Positions 8,383 to 16,332 are shown, numbered from the stretch's first letter. The stretch is 37,610 nt of DNA from Candidatus Methanophagales archaeon (GCA_030602585.1 JAUVZJ010000018.1:1-37610), one strand, 5' to 3'. The notes: generated by a model from the letters alone, not told the origin. Program-made: numbers and translations.

Positions 8383-8772
8383 ATGAAGGAGCTAACAGAG
8401 GTAAGAGCGTTAAAAGAAGGTAAATATGTTGTTATGGATGAGGAACCGTGCACGATAATAAGCATGACAACTTCAAAGCCTGGAAAGCATGGAGCGGCGA
8501 AAGCGAGGCTGGAAGGTTTTGGTGTCTTTGATTCGCAAAAAAGAACGGCGATTCAGCCGGTTACTGCGAAGATGTATGTGCCAATAATAGAGCGGAGGAG
8601 TGGTCAGGTGCTCTCTGTTCTGGAGGATACAGCGCAAGTTATGGACCTGGAAGACTATTCAACCATAGAAATTAAAATACCAGCGGAATTGAGGGATAAG
8701 GGGAGGATTGAACCCGGTAAGGAGATACCTTTTTTACATTATGATGGAAAATATAAGATAGATATAAAATGA
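8383..8772 (+). CDS. Translation initiation factor aIF5A
   Basis: The 129-residue protein is archaeal IF5A, the hypusine-containing factor that helps ribosomes through proline-rich stretches and termination. The hypusination loop SKPGKHGAAK is intact and places the modified lysine at K35. The N-terminal SH3-like domain is followed by an OB-fold domain (from about residue 70). Length is normal. A purine-rich GTGGAGGAG lies about 13 nt before the ATG. The gene opens a plus-strand row, with the EF-Tu-domain-2-like gene 15 nt downstream. The deoxyhypusine synthase gene is not in this window. Confidence 0.95.
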   Translation: MKELTEVRALKEGKYVVMDEEPCTIISMTTSKPGKHGAAKARLEGFGVFDSQKRTAIQPVTAKMYVPIIERRSGQVLSVLEDTAQVMDLEDYSTIEIKIPAELRDKGRIEPGKEIPFLHYDGKYKIDIK

Positions 8773-8787
8773 AAGAGGGTATAAGAA

Positions 8788-9051
8788 ATGGCTGAGAAGA
8801 AGTTAATAGGAAAAATTACGCATTATTTCTCGAAGATAGGCGTTGCAGTGATAGAGCTGAGTGATGATATAAAGGCGGGGGATAAGATAAGAATAGAAGG
8901 TGCAACGACCTCATTTGAGCAGGTTGTAGGATCAATGGAGATAGAGAACGAAAAGGTGGAAACTGCTACTGTTGGGCAGTCAATCGGGCTGAAGGTGGAT
9001 GATAGGGTAAGACTACAGGATAGTGTTTACAAAATAATGGAAGTGGAATAG
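8788..9051 (+). CDS. Translation elongation factor-like protein (EF-Tu domain 2-type beta barrel)
   Basis: The 87-residue protein reads as a single small beta barrel. KLIGKITHYFSKIGVAVIEL and DIKAGDKIRIEG, followed by VGSMEIENEKVETATVGQSI, match the domain-2 barrel shared by translational GTPases and the C-terminal barrel of U32 peptidases. No GTPase domain is present. Small stand-alone proteins of this type are annotated in archaea as elongation factor-like and have no established function. It lies 15 nt after aIF5A, so co-transcription and a link to translation are reasonable inferences. Confidence 0.75.
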   Translation: MAEKKLIGKITHYFSKIGVAVIELSDDIKAGDKIRIEGATTSFEQVVGSMEIENEKVETATVGQSIGLKVDDRVRLQDSVYKIMEVE

Positions 9052-9077
9052 AGAGATAAGGCGTTAAATTCCAAGAA

Positions 9078-9944
9078 GTGGATGGGATGAAAGCGAAAGA
9101 AAGCGAGGGGATAAAAGTACGGGATATAATGGTAGAAGATGTCGCTTACGTTAGCGTGCCGGGAACGAGAGAGGAGTTTATGGAGATATGCAGGGAAAAA
9201 TGCATCTCCGGAGTTCCGATTGTTAAAGAAGGAAAAGTAGTGGGCGTAGTTACGAGACAGGATTTGCTGAGAAATCCAGATGAGGAACAAATAGCGTTGC
9301 TGATGAGCAGGAATCCGATTACAATCAGTCCTGAAGCGAGCATTGCAGAAGCGGCGAGAATTATCCTTTCGCAAAAAATACGCCGTTTGCCCGTGGTGGA
9401 GGGAGATAAGCTCGTGGGGATAATAACAGTTGCTAATTTCGTTAGAGAAATAGCGAAGATGGACTATAAGGAGCCCATAGGCGGTTACATAGGGGATAAG
9501 ACCATAGCTACATGGGATGAGATGCCTTTATCAGTTGTAGGTCGAATAATGGAGCTTGCGGAGGTAAAAGCAGTTCCAGTGCTAAATTTGGAGATTGAAC
9601 TGGTTGGATTGATAACAGACCGGGATTTGATAAATGCTATGGTAATAGAAGATGGAATGGAGCATTCAAGCTTATCTTTGGGCTCTGACGGTGATGAATG
9701 GACATGGGAGGGGATGAGAGATACGCTGAGGCTGTATTATAGTGTATCGAGGATAAAATTGCCGGATAAGCTTGTAGGGGATGTAATGATAAAAGAAGTG
9801 GTTACAGCGACTCGTAATAGTGAGGTGGGTGAATGTGCAAGGAAGATGAGCGAAAACAGGTTCGACCAGCTTCCTGTTACCTCAGCAAGAGGGAAATTGA
9901 CAGGCATACTCCTCGATAGAGACCTTCTGAGGGTATTTCGATAA
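9078..9944 (+). CDS. Four-CBS-domain protein
   Basis: The 288-residue protein is made almost entirely of two CBS pairs. Pair one covers about residues 10-135 (VRDIMVEDVAYVSV, GVPIVKEGKVVGVVTRQDLL, LMSRNPITISPEASI, RRLPVVEGDKLVGIITVANFV). Pair two covers about 145-288 (AVPVLNLEIELVGLITDRDLI ... DVMIKEVVTATRNSEV ... RFDQLPVTSARGKLTGILLDRDLL). CBS pairs bind adenine nucleotides and act as energy sensors, and the partner here is unknown. The upstream start is GTG at 9078, and an in-frame ATG at 9087 is as likely since neither has a clear Shine-Dalgarno site. It lies 26 nt after the elongation-factor-like gene. Confidence 0.88.
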   Translation: MDGMKAKESEGIKVRDIMVEDVAYVSVPGTREEFMEICREKCISGVPIVKEGKVVGVVTRQDLLRNPDEEQIALLMSRNPITISPEASIAEAARIILSQKIRRLPVVEGDKLVGIITVANFVREIAKMDYKEPIGGYIGDKTIATWDEMPLSVVGRIMELAEVKAVPVLNLEIELVGLITDRDLINAMVIEDGMEHSSLSLGSDGDEWTWEGMRDTLRLYYSVSRIKLPDKLVGDVMIKEVVTATRNSEVGECARKMSENRFDQLPVTSARGKLTGILLDRDLLRVFR

Positions 9945-9962
9945 GGAGGGATAAGGGAAAAA

Positions 9963-10415
9963 ATGAATTTTTTTAGTGGGATTTTTAAGCAGAGAAGAAC
10001 CCGGTATGAGATGAACGAGGATGAGAAATTTTATTTGATGAGTTGTTCCGACTTATTGGGAGAAATAATGTCAGTTATAGACGGCATAGTAGCCATGCAT
10101 GACTTCTTCTGGGAAAAAATCGCAGAAAGCAAATATGAAAAAGTGATGCAAAAGTGCGGAAATGCTACGAAGACCACACTTAGCGAAGCGGAATATATTA
10201 AAGCGCCGGAGCGTTTTAAAGAGATGCATGAGCATCTTATAAAGGGGCTTAGGTATTTTGAAGATTCTTATAATGAATCCCTGGTTTATTTAACGGACCG
10301 TCAGAGGGAGCATGTAGCTAAAGCGATAGAATTAGCGCTGTTAGGGAGTGCAGAGCTCAGGGATGGGAACAAGCAATGGGAGAAGATAAAGAACGAGGCG
10401 AAGATAGAGAAGTAG
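9963..10415 (+). CDS. Hypothetical helical protein
   Basis: The 150-residue protein is not recognised. It appears almost all helical, with amphipathic stretches such as LMSCSDLLGEIMSVIDGIVAM and FKEMHEHLIKGLRYFEDSYNE, and a charged C-terminus. There is no signal peptide or membrane segment. It has a clear AAGGAGG site about 15 nt before the ATG and follows the CBS protein after 18 nt, so both are probably in one transcript. A PhoU/DUF47-like helical bundle was considered, but the typical motifs are not visible. Confidence 0.7.
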   Translation: MNFFSGIFKQRRTRYEMNEDEKFYLMSCSDLLGEIMSVIDGIVAMHDFFWEKIAESKYEKVMQKCGNATKTTLSEAEYIKAPERFKEMHEHLIKGLRYFEDSYNESLVYLTDRQREHVAKAIELALLGSAELRDGNKQWEKIKNEAKIEK

Positions 10416-10417
10416 TC

Positions 10418-10449
10418 AATGCAAAATGCAAAGTGAAAAATGAGAAATG
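10418..10449 (+). repeat. GCAAAATG-type degenerate short tandem repeat overlapping the glyS start
   Basis: The stretch contains GCAAAATGCAAAGTG followed by AAAAATGAGAAATG, a run of 7-8 bp units. The same kind of run lies at 18987-19036 before traB and more weakly at 31801-31840. The annotated glyS ATG (10447) is inside the repeat. Confidence 0.6.
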
Positions 10450-11922
10450 ACGAGTGCGGGTAATAGTAAAGAAGTGAAGAAAGATGAAATAGCAGAGCTT
10501 GCTCGTAGAAGGGGCTTCTTATGGCAGGCTTTTGAAATATACGGCGGTGCAGCGGGCTTCTATGATTACGGTCCTTTAGGCGCGCGGTTAAAAAGGCGAA
10601 TAGAAGAGGAATGGCGGGATTTTTACATGCGCGAGGGCTTTTATGAGATAGAGACGACGAACATTGCACCAAGGGAAATATTTGAGTCGTCAGGACACCT
10701 GAAAAGCTTTGCAGACCAGGCAGTGGTGTGTAAGCACTGCAAGAGTTTTTTTCGTGTAGCGGAAGGTGTAAATGTAAGTGAGAAATGCCCGGAATGTGGC
10801 GGCGAGCTTGAAGCGGCAGGCGAGTTTAACCTGATGTTTCAGACGAGAATAGGTGTGCCTAAGGGAGACAGTGATGAAAGAAAGAAAAGCGAAGGTTATC
10901 TGAGACCTGAGACGGCGCAGGGCATCTTCCTCAATTTTCAACGATTGCTGAGATTCAACCGTGATAAACTGCCTTTTGGGGTAATACAAATAGGGAAGGC
11001 ATACAGGAACGAGATTTCACCAAGGAAAAGCCTTATCCGGTTACGTGAGTTCACGATGGCCGAAGCGGAGGTCTTCGTGGACCCGAGGGAGAAGAACAAC
11101 CATCCGAGATTTGAGGATGTGAAGGATAGGATGCTAAGGCTTGTTTCTGGTGAAGGAGAAGGAGGAGAAGAAGAGGAAAAGAGTCTGGGGGAAGCAGTTA
11201 GAAGCGGGATAATTGCAAATGAGTATCTGGGCTATCACATAGCGAAGGTGGATGAGTTCTTAGAGCGGATAGGAATCCCTCGTGCTAAAGTAAGGTTCAG
11301 GCAGCATCTTCGGGAGGAGATGGCGCATTATGCGATAGATTGCTGGGATGCCGAGTTCCTTAGCGAAAGATATGGGTGGATGGAGATAGTGGGAGTAGCG
11401 GATAGGGGGGATTATGACCTTTCAGCGCATGCATCGTTTTCGAATGCAGATATGAGTGTGCATGCTCAGAGCGACGCTCAAGGCGAAGCAGAGCCGGTGA
11501 AGATAATACCGCATGTGATTGAGCCTTCTTATGGAATAGACCGGATAATATATGCGTTGCTGGAGAGTTCTATTTATGAAGAGCAAGTGGGGAAAGAAAA
11601 ACGAAAAGTGCTGAGGTTAAAAAACGGGATAGCACCGATAAAAGCGGCTGTGTTTCCCTTGCTCAATCGCGATGAGTTGAAGATAAAGGCGAGGGAAGTG
11701 TTTCAGAAGCTAAGGGAGGCATCAATATACGTTGAATATGATGATTCAGGCAGTATTGGCAGGAGGTATCGTCGGCAGGATGAGATAGGCACGCCATATT
11801 GCATCACCATAGATTACGAAACGTTGGAAGACGATACGGTGACGATAAGGGAAAGGGACACGATGAAGCAGGTTCGTGTTCCGATAGCGGAAGTAAAAGA
11901 CGTGTTGGTAAAAAGGGAATAG
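10447..11922 (+). CDS. glyS: Glycyl-tRNA synthetase (alpha2, archaeal/eukaryotic type)
   Basis: The 491-residue class II synthetase charges tRNA-Gly. AFEIYGGAAGFYDYGPLGARL lies near the N-terminus, a zinc site is formed by C95, C98, C114 and C117 (CKHC ... CPEC), class II motif 2 is GKAYRNEISPR, and the motif-3 region is EPSYGIDRII. The anticodon-binding domain covers about 390-491, ending in TIRERDTMKQVRV. At 491 aa it is at the short end for archaeal GlyRS because the insertion between the zinc site and the catalytic core is trimmed. The ATG sits in a short-repeat tract without a Shine-Dalgarno site; a GTG nine codons in is an alternative start. The window also carries tRNA-Gly(CCC), but far away. 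Confidence 0.95.
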   Translation: MTSAGNSKEVKKDEIAELARRRGFLWQAFEIYGGAAGFYDYGPLGARLKRRIEEEWRDFYMREGFYEIETTNIAPREIFESSGHLKSFADQAVVCKHCKSFFRVAEGVNVSEKCPECGGELEAAGEFNLMFQTRIGVPKGDSDERKKSEGYLRPETAQGIFLNFQRLLRFNRDKLPFGVIQIGKAYRNEISPRKSLIRLREFTMAEAEVFVDPREKNNHPRFEDVKDRMLRLVSGEGEGGEEEEKSLGEAVRSGIIANEYLGYHIAKVDEFLERIGIPRAKVRFRQHLREEMAHYAIDCWDAEFLSERYGWMEIVGVADRGDYDLSAHASFSNADMSVHAQSDAQGEAEPVKIIPHVIEPSYGIDRIIYALLESSIYEEQVGKEKRKVLRLKNGIAPIKAAVFPLLNRDELKIKAREVFQKLREASIYVEYDDSGSIGRRYRRQDEIGTPYCITIDYETLEDDTVTIRERDTMKQVRVPIAEVKDVLVKRE

Positions 11923-12062
11923 GCAATCCGGTGGCATCGCTTCAGACTCCTATTGGCTATATACTTCTTGCTACGTTTGCAAAAAAGAATCGGGCTATCG
12001 GATGGTGCAGAGTAAAAAGAGAAATCTTTAAGTGCGATTGCCAAGAACATTAAGGACGGCTT

Positions 12063-12866
12063 ATGGTTTACGAGAAATTCAGGAAAGAGGTAGAACGGAT
12101 ACTGGAAGAAAAAGCGAAACCTGTTACATGGAACGAGATAAAGGAGAGTTCAACGAAACTAAAACAGAAAGCGCCGTATCATGTGTACGTGCAGAAGTTA
12201 CAGGGTGACATCGGTCTGGTGCGGTTCAAACGAGAAAGAAAAACTGTCTGGGCGCTGAGAAAATGGTTTGAAGAGGGTAAGTTCAAGGAACTCTTGCCCG
12301 AGAAGATGCGGTTTACGATTTTGTCTGCTAAAAAAGACCATGCGATTGCTGCAAATGAATACCGGGAACTGAAAAAGATATATCCTTTGAAAACCGGGTT
12401 ACATAGATGGGATGTGATAGAAACGGAAGTAGAGGCGTTCTTCCCCGAAGAGGACAAAAGACCGGAGAGTATAAGGATAAAAGGCGGAGGAATAGAAGAT
12501 GCGCGGAGGATAGAGGATGAAGAAGCGCGGATAAGAATTGCGGAAAAAATATCGGAGAGTGGTGAATTTCTGCATACCGATGCCTGGAAAGGGAAGACGC
12601 TGGGTGTGACAAAGCCGAGATTCCGCTGCTTTTACTTCTACGATAGCAAATGTCAGTTCTTTTGTGACCAGAGCGTTTGCGTGGGGCATGATATGGACGT
12701 GGAAGAACAAGGCGAAAGCGTAGAAATAAAAGGCGATAAGGTTTTTTTCGTTTTAGAAGCGGTAGAACGAGAAGGTGGTGAGTTTATATGGGAAAAGAAG
12801 CACGTTGAATGGCGTATAAAGTCAGTGATTTCGCTGACCGATCCGAGGCAGCGGAGGTTATTGTGA
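12063..12866 (+). CDS. Hypothetical protein with possible N-terminal winged helix and Cys/Phe-rich C-terminal domain
   Basis: The 267-residue protein is not recognised. Residues 1-75 look like a winged helix (VTWNEIKESSTKLKQKAPYHV ... VRFKRERKTVWALRKWFEEG). A middle part ends in a charged helix, and a C-terminal domain holds RFRCFYFYDSKCQFFCDQSV with four cysteines (also CVGHDMDV) that could bind a metal. The last strand region ends with VEWRIKSVISLTDPRQRRLL. It starts 140 nt after glyS, and a repeat-rich intergenic region begins right after its stop. Confidence 0.7.
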   Translation: MVYEKFRKEVERILEEKAKPVTWNEIKESSTKLKQKAPYHVYVQKLQGDIGLVRFKRERKTVWALRKWFEEGKFKELLPEKMRFTILSAKKDHAIAANEYRELKKIYPLKTGLHRWDVIETEVEAFFPEEDKRPESIRIKGGGIEDARRIEDEEARIRIAEKISESGEFLHTDAWKGKTLGVTKPRFRCFYFYDSKCQFFCDQSVCVGHDMDVEEQGESVEIKGDKVFFVLEAVEREGGEFIWEKKHVEWRIKSVISLTDPRQRRLL

Positions 12867-12935
12867 AACCTTTCTTTAAAAAAGAAAGCTTTACCAACAA
12901 ACTTTCTTTCCCAAAGAAAGTTTGATCAAAGAAAT
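12867..12935 (+). repeat. Hairpin + GATCAAA repeat family, two adjacent hairpins
   Basis: The first hairpin pairs CTTTCTTT with AAAGAAAG. The second is perfect: AAACTTTCTTT, CCC loop, AAAGAAAGTTT, directly followed by GATCAAAGAAA. The CAACAAACTTT...AAAGTTTGATCAAA layout is the same as in the traB array (18173-18316), the tRNA-Gly intron (20220-20266) and the copy at 20146-20184. Confidence 0.8.
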
Positions 12936-12967
12936 GCATATTTATTTGCATTCTGTATTTTGCAATT

Positions 12968-13012
12968 CGTGGCTCTGCCCACGTCCCCGAAAACCCTGAA
13001 AAGGTTTAGCGA
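12968..13012 (-). repeat. Double-hairpin REP-like repeat, copy 1
   Basis: On the minus strand it reads AAACCTTTTCAGGGTTTTCG followed by GGGACGTGGGCAGAGCCACG. This aligns with the copy at 33261-33303 in both hairpins and spacing. Confidence 0.65.
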
Positions 13013-13084
13013 ATCATATCCATCATGCGAGTACTTTGTATGCACGTGCAGGTCGAGGGTTAGGGTCATGGTTAGAGGCGCCAT
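12995..13084 (-). pseudogene. Stump of a PHP-domain phosphoesterase gene
   Basis: The minus strand encodes MTLTLDLHVHTKYSHDGYDS, a textbook PHP N-terminus (DLHVHTxYSxDG, metal-binding HxH). After that the reading frame runs straight into the double-hairpin repeat and ends, so only the first ~20 codons remain and the rest of the gene is gone. PHP proteins are metal-dependent phosphoesterases of about 200-230 residues. The simplest reading is that a repeat insertion and deletion removed the rest. Confidence 0.6.
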
Positions 13085-13091
13085 AGGTAAT

Positions 13092-13150
13092 TGTAAACCT
13101 TTTCTTAAAAAGAAAAGCAGTACCAAAAGAATCTATTTTTGTCAAAGTTG
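13092..13150 (+). repeat. Hairpin repeat family, diverged copy
   Basis: TAAACCTTTTCTTAAAAAGA followed by AAAGC contains the CTTTTCTT/AAGAAAAG stem and resembles the first hairpin at 12867. The ending has TTTGTCAAAG in place of TTTGATCAAAG. Confidence 0.55.
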
Positions 13151-13164
13151 AAAAATAAAAATAG

Positions 13165-13184
13165 AAAAGGGGAATTCCCCTTTT
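13165..13184. other. 20-bp perfect palindrome, possible terminator or protein site
   Basis: AAAAGGGGAATTCCCCTTTT is fully self-complementary. The T-run at its end could help termination on either strand. It lies ~210 nt before the paralogue pair, so it could also be an operator, but nothing shows this directly. Confidence 0.5.
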
Positions 13185-13296
13185 ACTCGTCTATTTTATT
13201 CCAATCTGATTGTCTGGTTCCAATCATAATATTTTTATCCATTTGCATCGCTGAATTGAAAGATTCAAGCGAAAGTTATTTTATATTGGCCGAAAG

Positions 13297-13307
13297 CTTT
13301 TTATACA
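13297..13307 (+). promoter_or_regulatory. Candidate TATA box for the paralogue pair
   Basis: CTTTTTATACA lies 90 nt before the ATG at 13397 in an AT-rich region. A second TATA-like stretch (TTTTATATTGG) lies ~20 nt upstream. Confidence 0.4.
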
Positions 13308-13396
13308 GCAACGTTTAATATTTTCTATATAGGAAACGCAAATGATACATATACGAAAAATTATTTGGCAATATATGGTGTTTGGAGTGGTAGTAA

Positions 13397-14167
13397 ATGG
13401 CGAATTATGTAGCTAAGATAAGAATAGTAGATCCAGATGTTGTAGATAGAGTGCAGGTAGATAAGAAGAATACAAAAAATGATGCAACTGTGAAACGATG
13501 GGACCTCGGAAACTATAAATCTACAGAAGATGTTGATCTCAATGATGGTAAGTTTTACTTGCGACTTTGGCCTTATTTTGAGAATGTTGATCCCCTGCCG
13601 GTGTGGTTTAAAATATACAATGAGGGTGAGAGAAAACTAATTGCAAAGTGTGTGCTGAGCGAGCTACAGAGATCCGGAGCGAAACAATTCAAGGACATAG
13701 GAATTGTAGAAAGTGGTAAAACCCTTGTTGTGCCTGCATGTTTAAGGCTGGAATACAGAGTACTGCATTTCTGGTTAGGTTCATTGGATGTAAGAAACAT
13801 CAATGGTATCACTATTGAGCATAGGAAAAAACTTGTTTCAATTGGAATCGTAGTAATAAATGATATGTTAAATAAGAATCTGCAGGACCAGGTATCCCAG
13901 ATTCTTGGGGTGGATACTACAACCATACTTGATAGGGTAAAGTTGTCGTGCAGTATCTCCGTAAGTTTAGATAAGTTCGCTAAAATTGGCAATGAGTATA
14001 TGAGCGCCATTTCGAAATGGAGTGCCGACAAAATAGCCGAGGAAGCAGGTGTGACAGAAGATGATGCCAAGAAACTCCTTTCACAATTAAATGATCTATC
14101 TCAAGCAATAGATGGTTTATTATTTGAGGTGATGAGATTAAGAGACATCTTTAGGGTGGAGAGGTGA
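13397..14167 (+). CDS. Unrecognised protein, first of a tandem paralogue pair
   Basis: The 256-residue soluble protein has no family I can name. The N-terminal part (1-130) seems beta-rich: AKIRIVDPDVVDRVQVD, VKRWDLGNYKS, DLNDGKFYLRLWPYF, DPLPVWFKIYNEGERKLI. The C-terminal part (about 135-235) is helical, with two helix-hairpin-helix-like segments (HRKKLVSIGIVVINDMLNKN and SADKIAEEAGVTEDDAKKLL) recalling Rad51-N/DUF4332-type units. The next gene is a clear homologue, with the shared blocks WDL..Y.S...DL..GKFYL, DP.D, and DPLPVWF. A good Shine-Dalgarno site (GGAGTGG) lies 6 nt before the ATG. Codon use looks more AT-rich than that of neighbours, which may indicate transfer. Confidence 0.75.
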   Translation: MANYVAKIRIVDPDVVDRVQVDKKNTKNDATVKRWDLGNYKSTEDVDLNDGKFYLRLWPYFENVDPLPVWFKIYNEGERKLIAKCVLSELQRSGAKQFKDIGIVESGKTLVVPACLRLEYRVLHFWLGSLDVRNINGITIEHRKKLVSIGIVVINDMLNKNLQDQVSQILGVDTTTILDRVKLSCSISVSLDKFAKIGNEYMSAISKWSADKIAEEAGVTEDDAKKLLSQLNDLSQAIDGLLFEVMRLRDIFRVER

Positions 14168-14172
14168 AACCT

Positions 14173-14949
14173 ATGGGTAAAAGTAAAAAAGAGACATTTG
14201 TCAAGGTAACGATTACAGACCCCGATATAGCTGTTAGGATTGATGGAGTGCATGTGCGAAAGATAAGATCTGTGGATAACAAAGTGGTAGAGCGATGGGA
14301 CTTAGAAGATTATCGATCAAAGGAGATTGATCTTAAGAACGGCAAGTTCTATCTAAGCCTTTTACCGTACTGGAGGCAAATAGATCCTTTGCCTGTGTGG
14401 TTCAGAACAGATAATGAAGGCACAACAAACTTACTTGTTAAATGCATACTAACAGAAGGAAAGCCGGGATTCAAACACGTAACAACATTAAAAGGTGGCA
14501 AAGGTGTAAATATCGCCGGTTGCTACAAGATTGAATATCGAGTCCTACGCCACTCGTTGAGAAACTTGAGTATCCTATTTGTTGATGGAATTGGAAGGAG
14601 GTACATGGGTAAAATAGTAAAGTCAACCGGGATTATGGATATAGGAGATTTGGCGGGAAAAGATGCGCTAAACCTCTCTAAAACTACAGGTATACGAGTA
14701 ACAAAACTCGCTGAACTCATAAGAAAGGCTGAAATTGCTTGTGCTATTAAGGTCAATGAGGATGGCTATGAAACCATCAGTGATAAGAGAATTATTGATC
14801 TGCTAAATTCGTCTGTTGATGATTTAGCAAGCAGAACAAATATCTCAAAGGAGAAAATTGAGGCACTAATGGATACGCTTGGAGATTTAGTTGTTGCTAT
14901 AGATGATAGATATATAAGAAAATTGGCTCTAGTGGATTTGTTTGAATAA
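14173..14949 (+). CDS. Unrecognised protein, second of a tandem paralogue pair
   Basis: The 258-residue protein is homologous to the one before it throughout. Shared points include TITDPDIAVRIDGV, VERWDLEDYRS, IDLKNGKFYLSLLPYW, DPLPVWFRTDNEGTTNLLVK and the helical C-terminal half with MGKIVKSTGIMDIGDLAGKD and VDDLASRTNISKEKIEAL. The ATG at 14173 is preferred over a GTG at 14164 because GGAGAGGTGA, which overlaps the stop of the first gene, is a strong ribosome site 5 nt before it. The stop-to-start overlap region makes translational coupling likely. The pair has its own promoter region and is followed by a 133-nt gap with no visible feature, so it is a two-gene unit. Confidence 0.75.
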   Translation: MGKSKKETFVKVTITDPDIAVRIDGVHVRKIRSVDNKVVERWDLEDYRSKEIDLKNGKFYLSLLPYWRQIDPLPVWFRTDNEGTTNLLVKCILTEGKPGFKHVTTLKGGKGVNIAGCYKIEYRVLRHSLRNLSILFVDGIGRRYMGKIVKSTGIMDIGDLAGKDALNLSKTTGIRVTKLAELIRKAEIACAIKVNEDGYETISDKRIIDLLNSSVDDLASRTNISKEKIEALMDTLGDLVVAIDDRYIRKLALVDLFE

Positions 14950-15082
14950 AGCCCAAAATTTATTACAGCTTCGTGGTTAAACCCCCAAAATCATCCTGAG
15001 CGTATTTTTAGCGGCAGAGGCAAGATCAATTCGTTTTTATTTTTCTATATTGGTTTCCATTCTCTTTAGGGTTTACTTTTGC

Positions 15083-16249
15083 CTATTTGATAATCTCACA
15101 CAAAACCGAAATCACCCTGTCTATCTCCTCTTTACTTATAACCAGAGGAGGAACCAACCTTATCACGCTTTCAGAAGTGCAATTTATCAAAATGTTCCGT
15201 TCAAGCGCTTTCTCTACTATTTCACCACAGCGCTTCGTTAATTCTATCCCTATCATCAGCCCTTTTCCTCTTATTTCCTTCACCACGCCTGGGTCTCCCT
15301 CATCAGAGATATTTTTCATAAAGTACGCACCAAGCTCTCTTGACCTTTCTACTAACCCCTCCGCCTCTATCACATTTATAGATGCCAATGCAGCAGTGCA
15401 CGCCAGCGGATTCCCGCCAAAGGTTGACCCGTGCTCGCCGGCTTCAAATTCTATCCCTTCTTTTGCGAGCATTGCACCTATTGGAAAACCAGCACCCATC
15501 GCCTTCGCGACCGTCATTATATCCGGCTCTACGCCTTCATGCTCCTTACAGAACCATCTCCCCGTGCGACCAAACCCCGTCTGTATCTCATCCAGAATCA
15601 ACAAAACCCCTTTCTCAGTACATATCTCTCTTACTTCTCGTAAATAACCCTCGGAAGGGACTATCACACCGGTTTCGCCTTGAATAGGCTCTAATACAAC
15701 AGCAGCAGTATCGTCATTTATTGCCGTTCTAATTGCCTCTGCATCGTTGTATCGCACAAATTTCACTCCTTTCAGCAGTAAAGGTTCAAATACGCTTCTG
15801 AATCTACTTCCAAAAGTTACACTCAACGAGCCGAGTGTTCTTCCGTGAAAACTGCCTTCCGCAGCTATATAATTATGCTTTCCTGTCACTTTACTCGCCA
15901 ATTTCAATGCCGCTTCCACACTTTCCGCACCCGAATTACAGAAAAAAACCTTGTCCATACCGCTTTTCTCGGATAGTTTCTCCGCAAGCTCCACCTGCGG
16001 CTCCGTGTAATACAAATTCGAGACGTGCATGAGCTTCTCCGCCTGCTCTTTTATCGCTTTCACCACCACAGGATGGCAATAACCAACTGCGTTTACTGCA
16101 ATTCCACCAACACAATCTATGTACTCTTTTCCAAAGAAATCCTTTACTGTTGCTCCTTTTCCCTCTCTCATCACTATTCGTGGTCTTTTGTAAACCGGCA
16201 TCATGTATTTCTTTTCCTTCTCAAAAACCTCTTCCGGGGACGAAAACAT
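15083..16249 (-). CDS. argD: Acetylornithine/class III aminotransferase
   Basis: The 388-residue protein is a PLP-dependent class III aminotransferase, most like acetylornithine aminotransferase (arginine synthesis; also lysine-pathway relatives). Visible are GIAVNAVGYCHPVVVKA, FFCNSGAESVEAALKLA (PLP-phosphate site), GSFHGRTLGSLS, VVLEPIQGETG, LILDEIQTGFGRTG (PLP ring Asp), the Schiff-base lysine in MTVAKAMGAGFPIGA, and HGSTFGGNPLAC. A longer reading from 16312 exists, but AAGGAGGTGA lies 5 nt before the ATG at 16249, so MFSSPEEVFEKE is the true start. No other arginine genes are adjacent. Confidence 0.9.
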   Translation of the reverse strand: MFSSPEEVFEKEKKYMMPVYKRPRIVMREGKGATVKDFFGKEYIDCVGGIAVNAVGYCHPVVVKAIKEQAEKLMHVSNLYYTEPQVELAEKLSEKSGMDKVFFCNSGAESVEAALKLASKVTGKHNYIAAEGSFHGRTLGSLSVTFGSRFRSVFEPLLLKGVKFVRYNDAEAIRTAINDDTAAVVLEPIQGETGVIVPSEGYLREVREICTEKGVLLILDEIQTGFGRTGRWFCKEHEGVEPDIMTVAKAMGAGFPIGAMLAKEGIEFEAGEHGSTFGGNPLACTAALASINVIEAEGLVERSRELGAYFMKNISDEGDPGVVKEIRGKGLMIGIELTKRCGEIVEKALERNILINCTSESVIRLVPPLVISKEEIDRVISVLCEIIK

Positions 16250-16332
16250 TTTTATCACCTCCTTATCTTTGCCCTTTAAATGCCTTACTGCAATCACATG
16301 TAAGTCTTCCATTTTATTCCAACGTCATTTAT

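Larger units (their letters stand above)
12867..13396. other. 530-nt repeat-rich intergenic region
   Basis: No intact gene is visible. In order it holds two adjacent hairpin repeats (12867-12935), a GCAAAATG-like patch (~12940-12965), a double-hairpin REP-like unit (12968-13012, minus orientation), a PHP-domain gene stump (12995-13084, minus), a third hairpin repeat (13092-13150), a 20-bp perfect palindrome (13165-13184), and an AT-rich promoter stretch before the plus-strand gene at 13397. It looks like an insertion hot spot where a minus-strand gene decayed. Confidence 0.75.

Noticed and set aside
16250-16312. 21-residue longer N-terminus for the aminotransferase
   Set aside because: A strong AAGGAGGTGA lies 5 nt before the internal ATG at 16249, and the extension is not part of the family fold.
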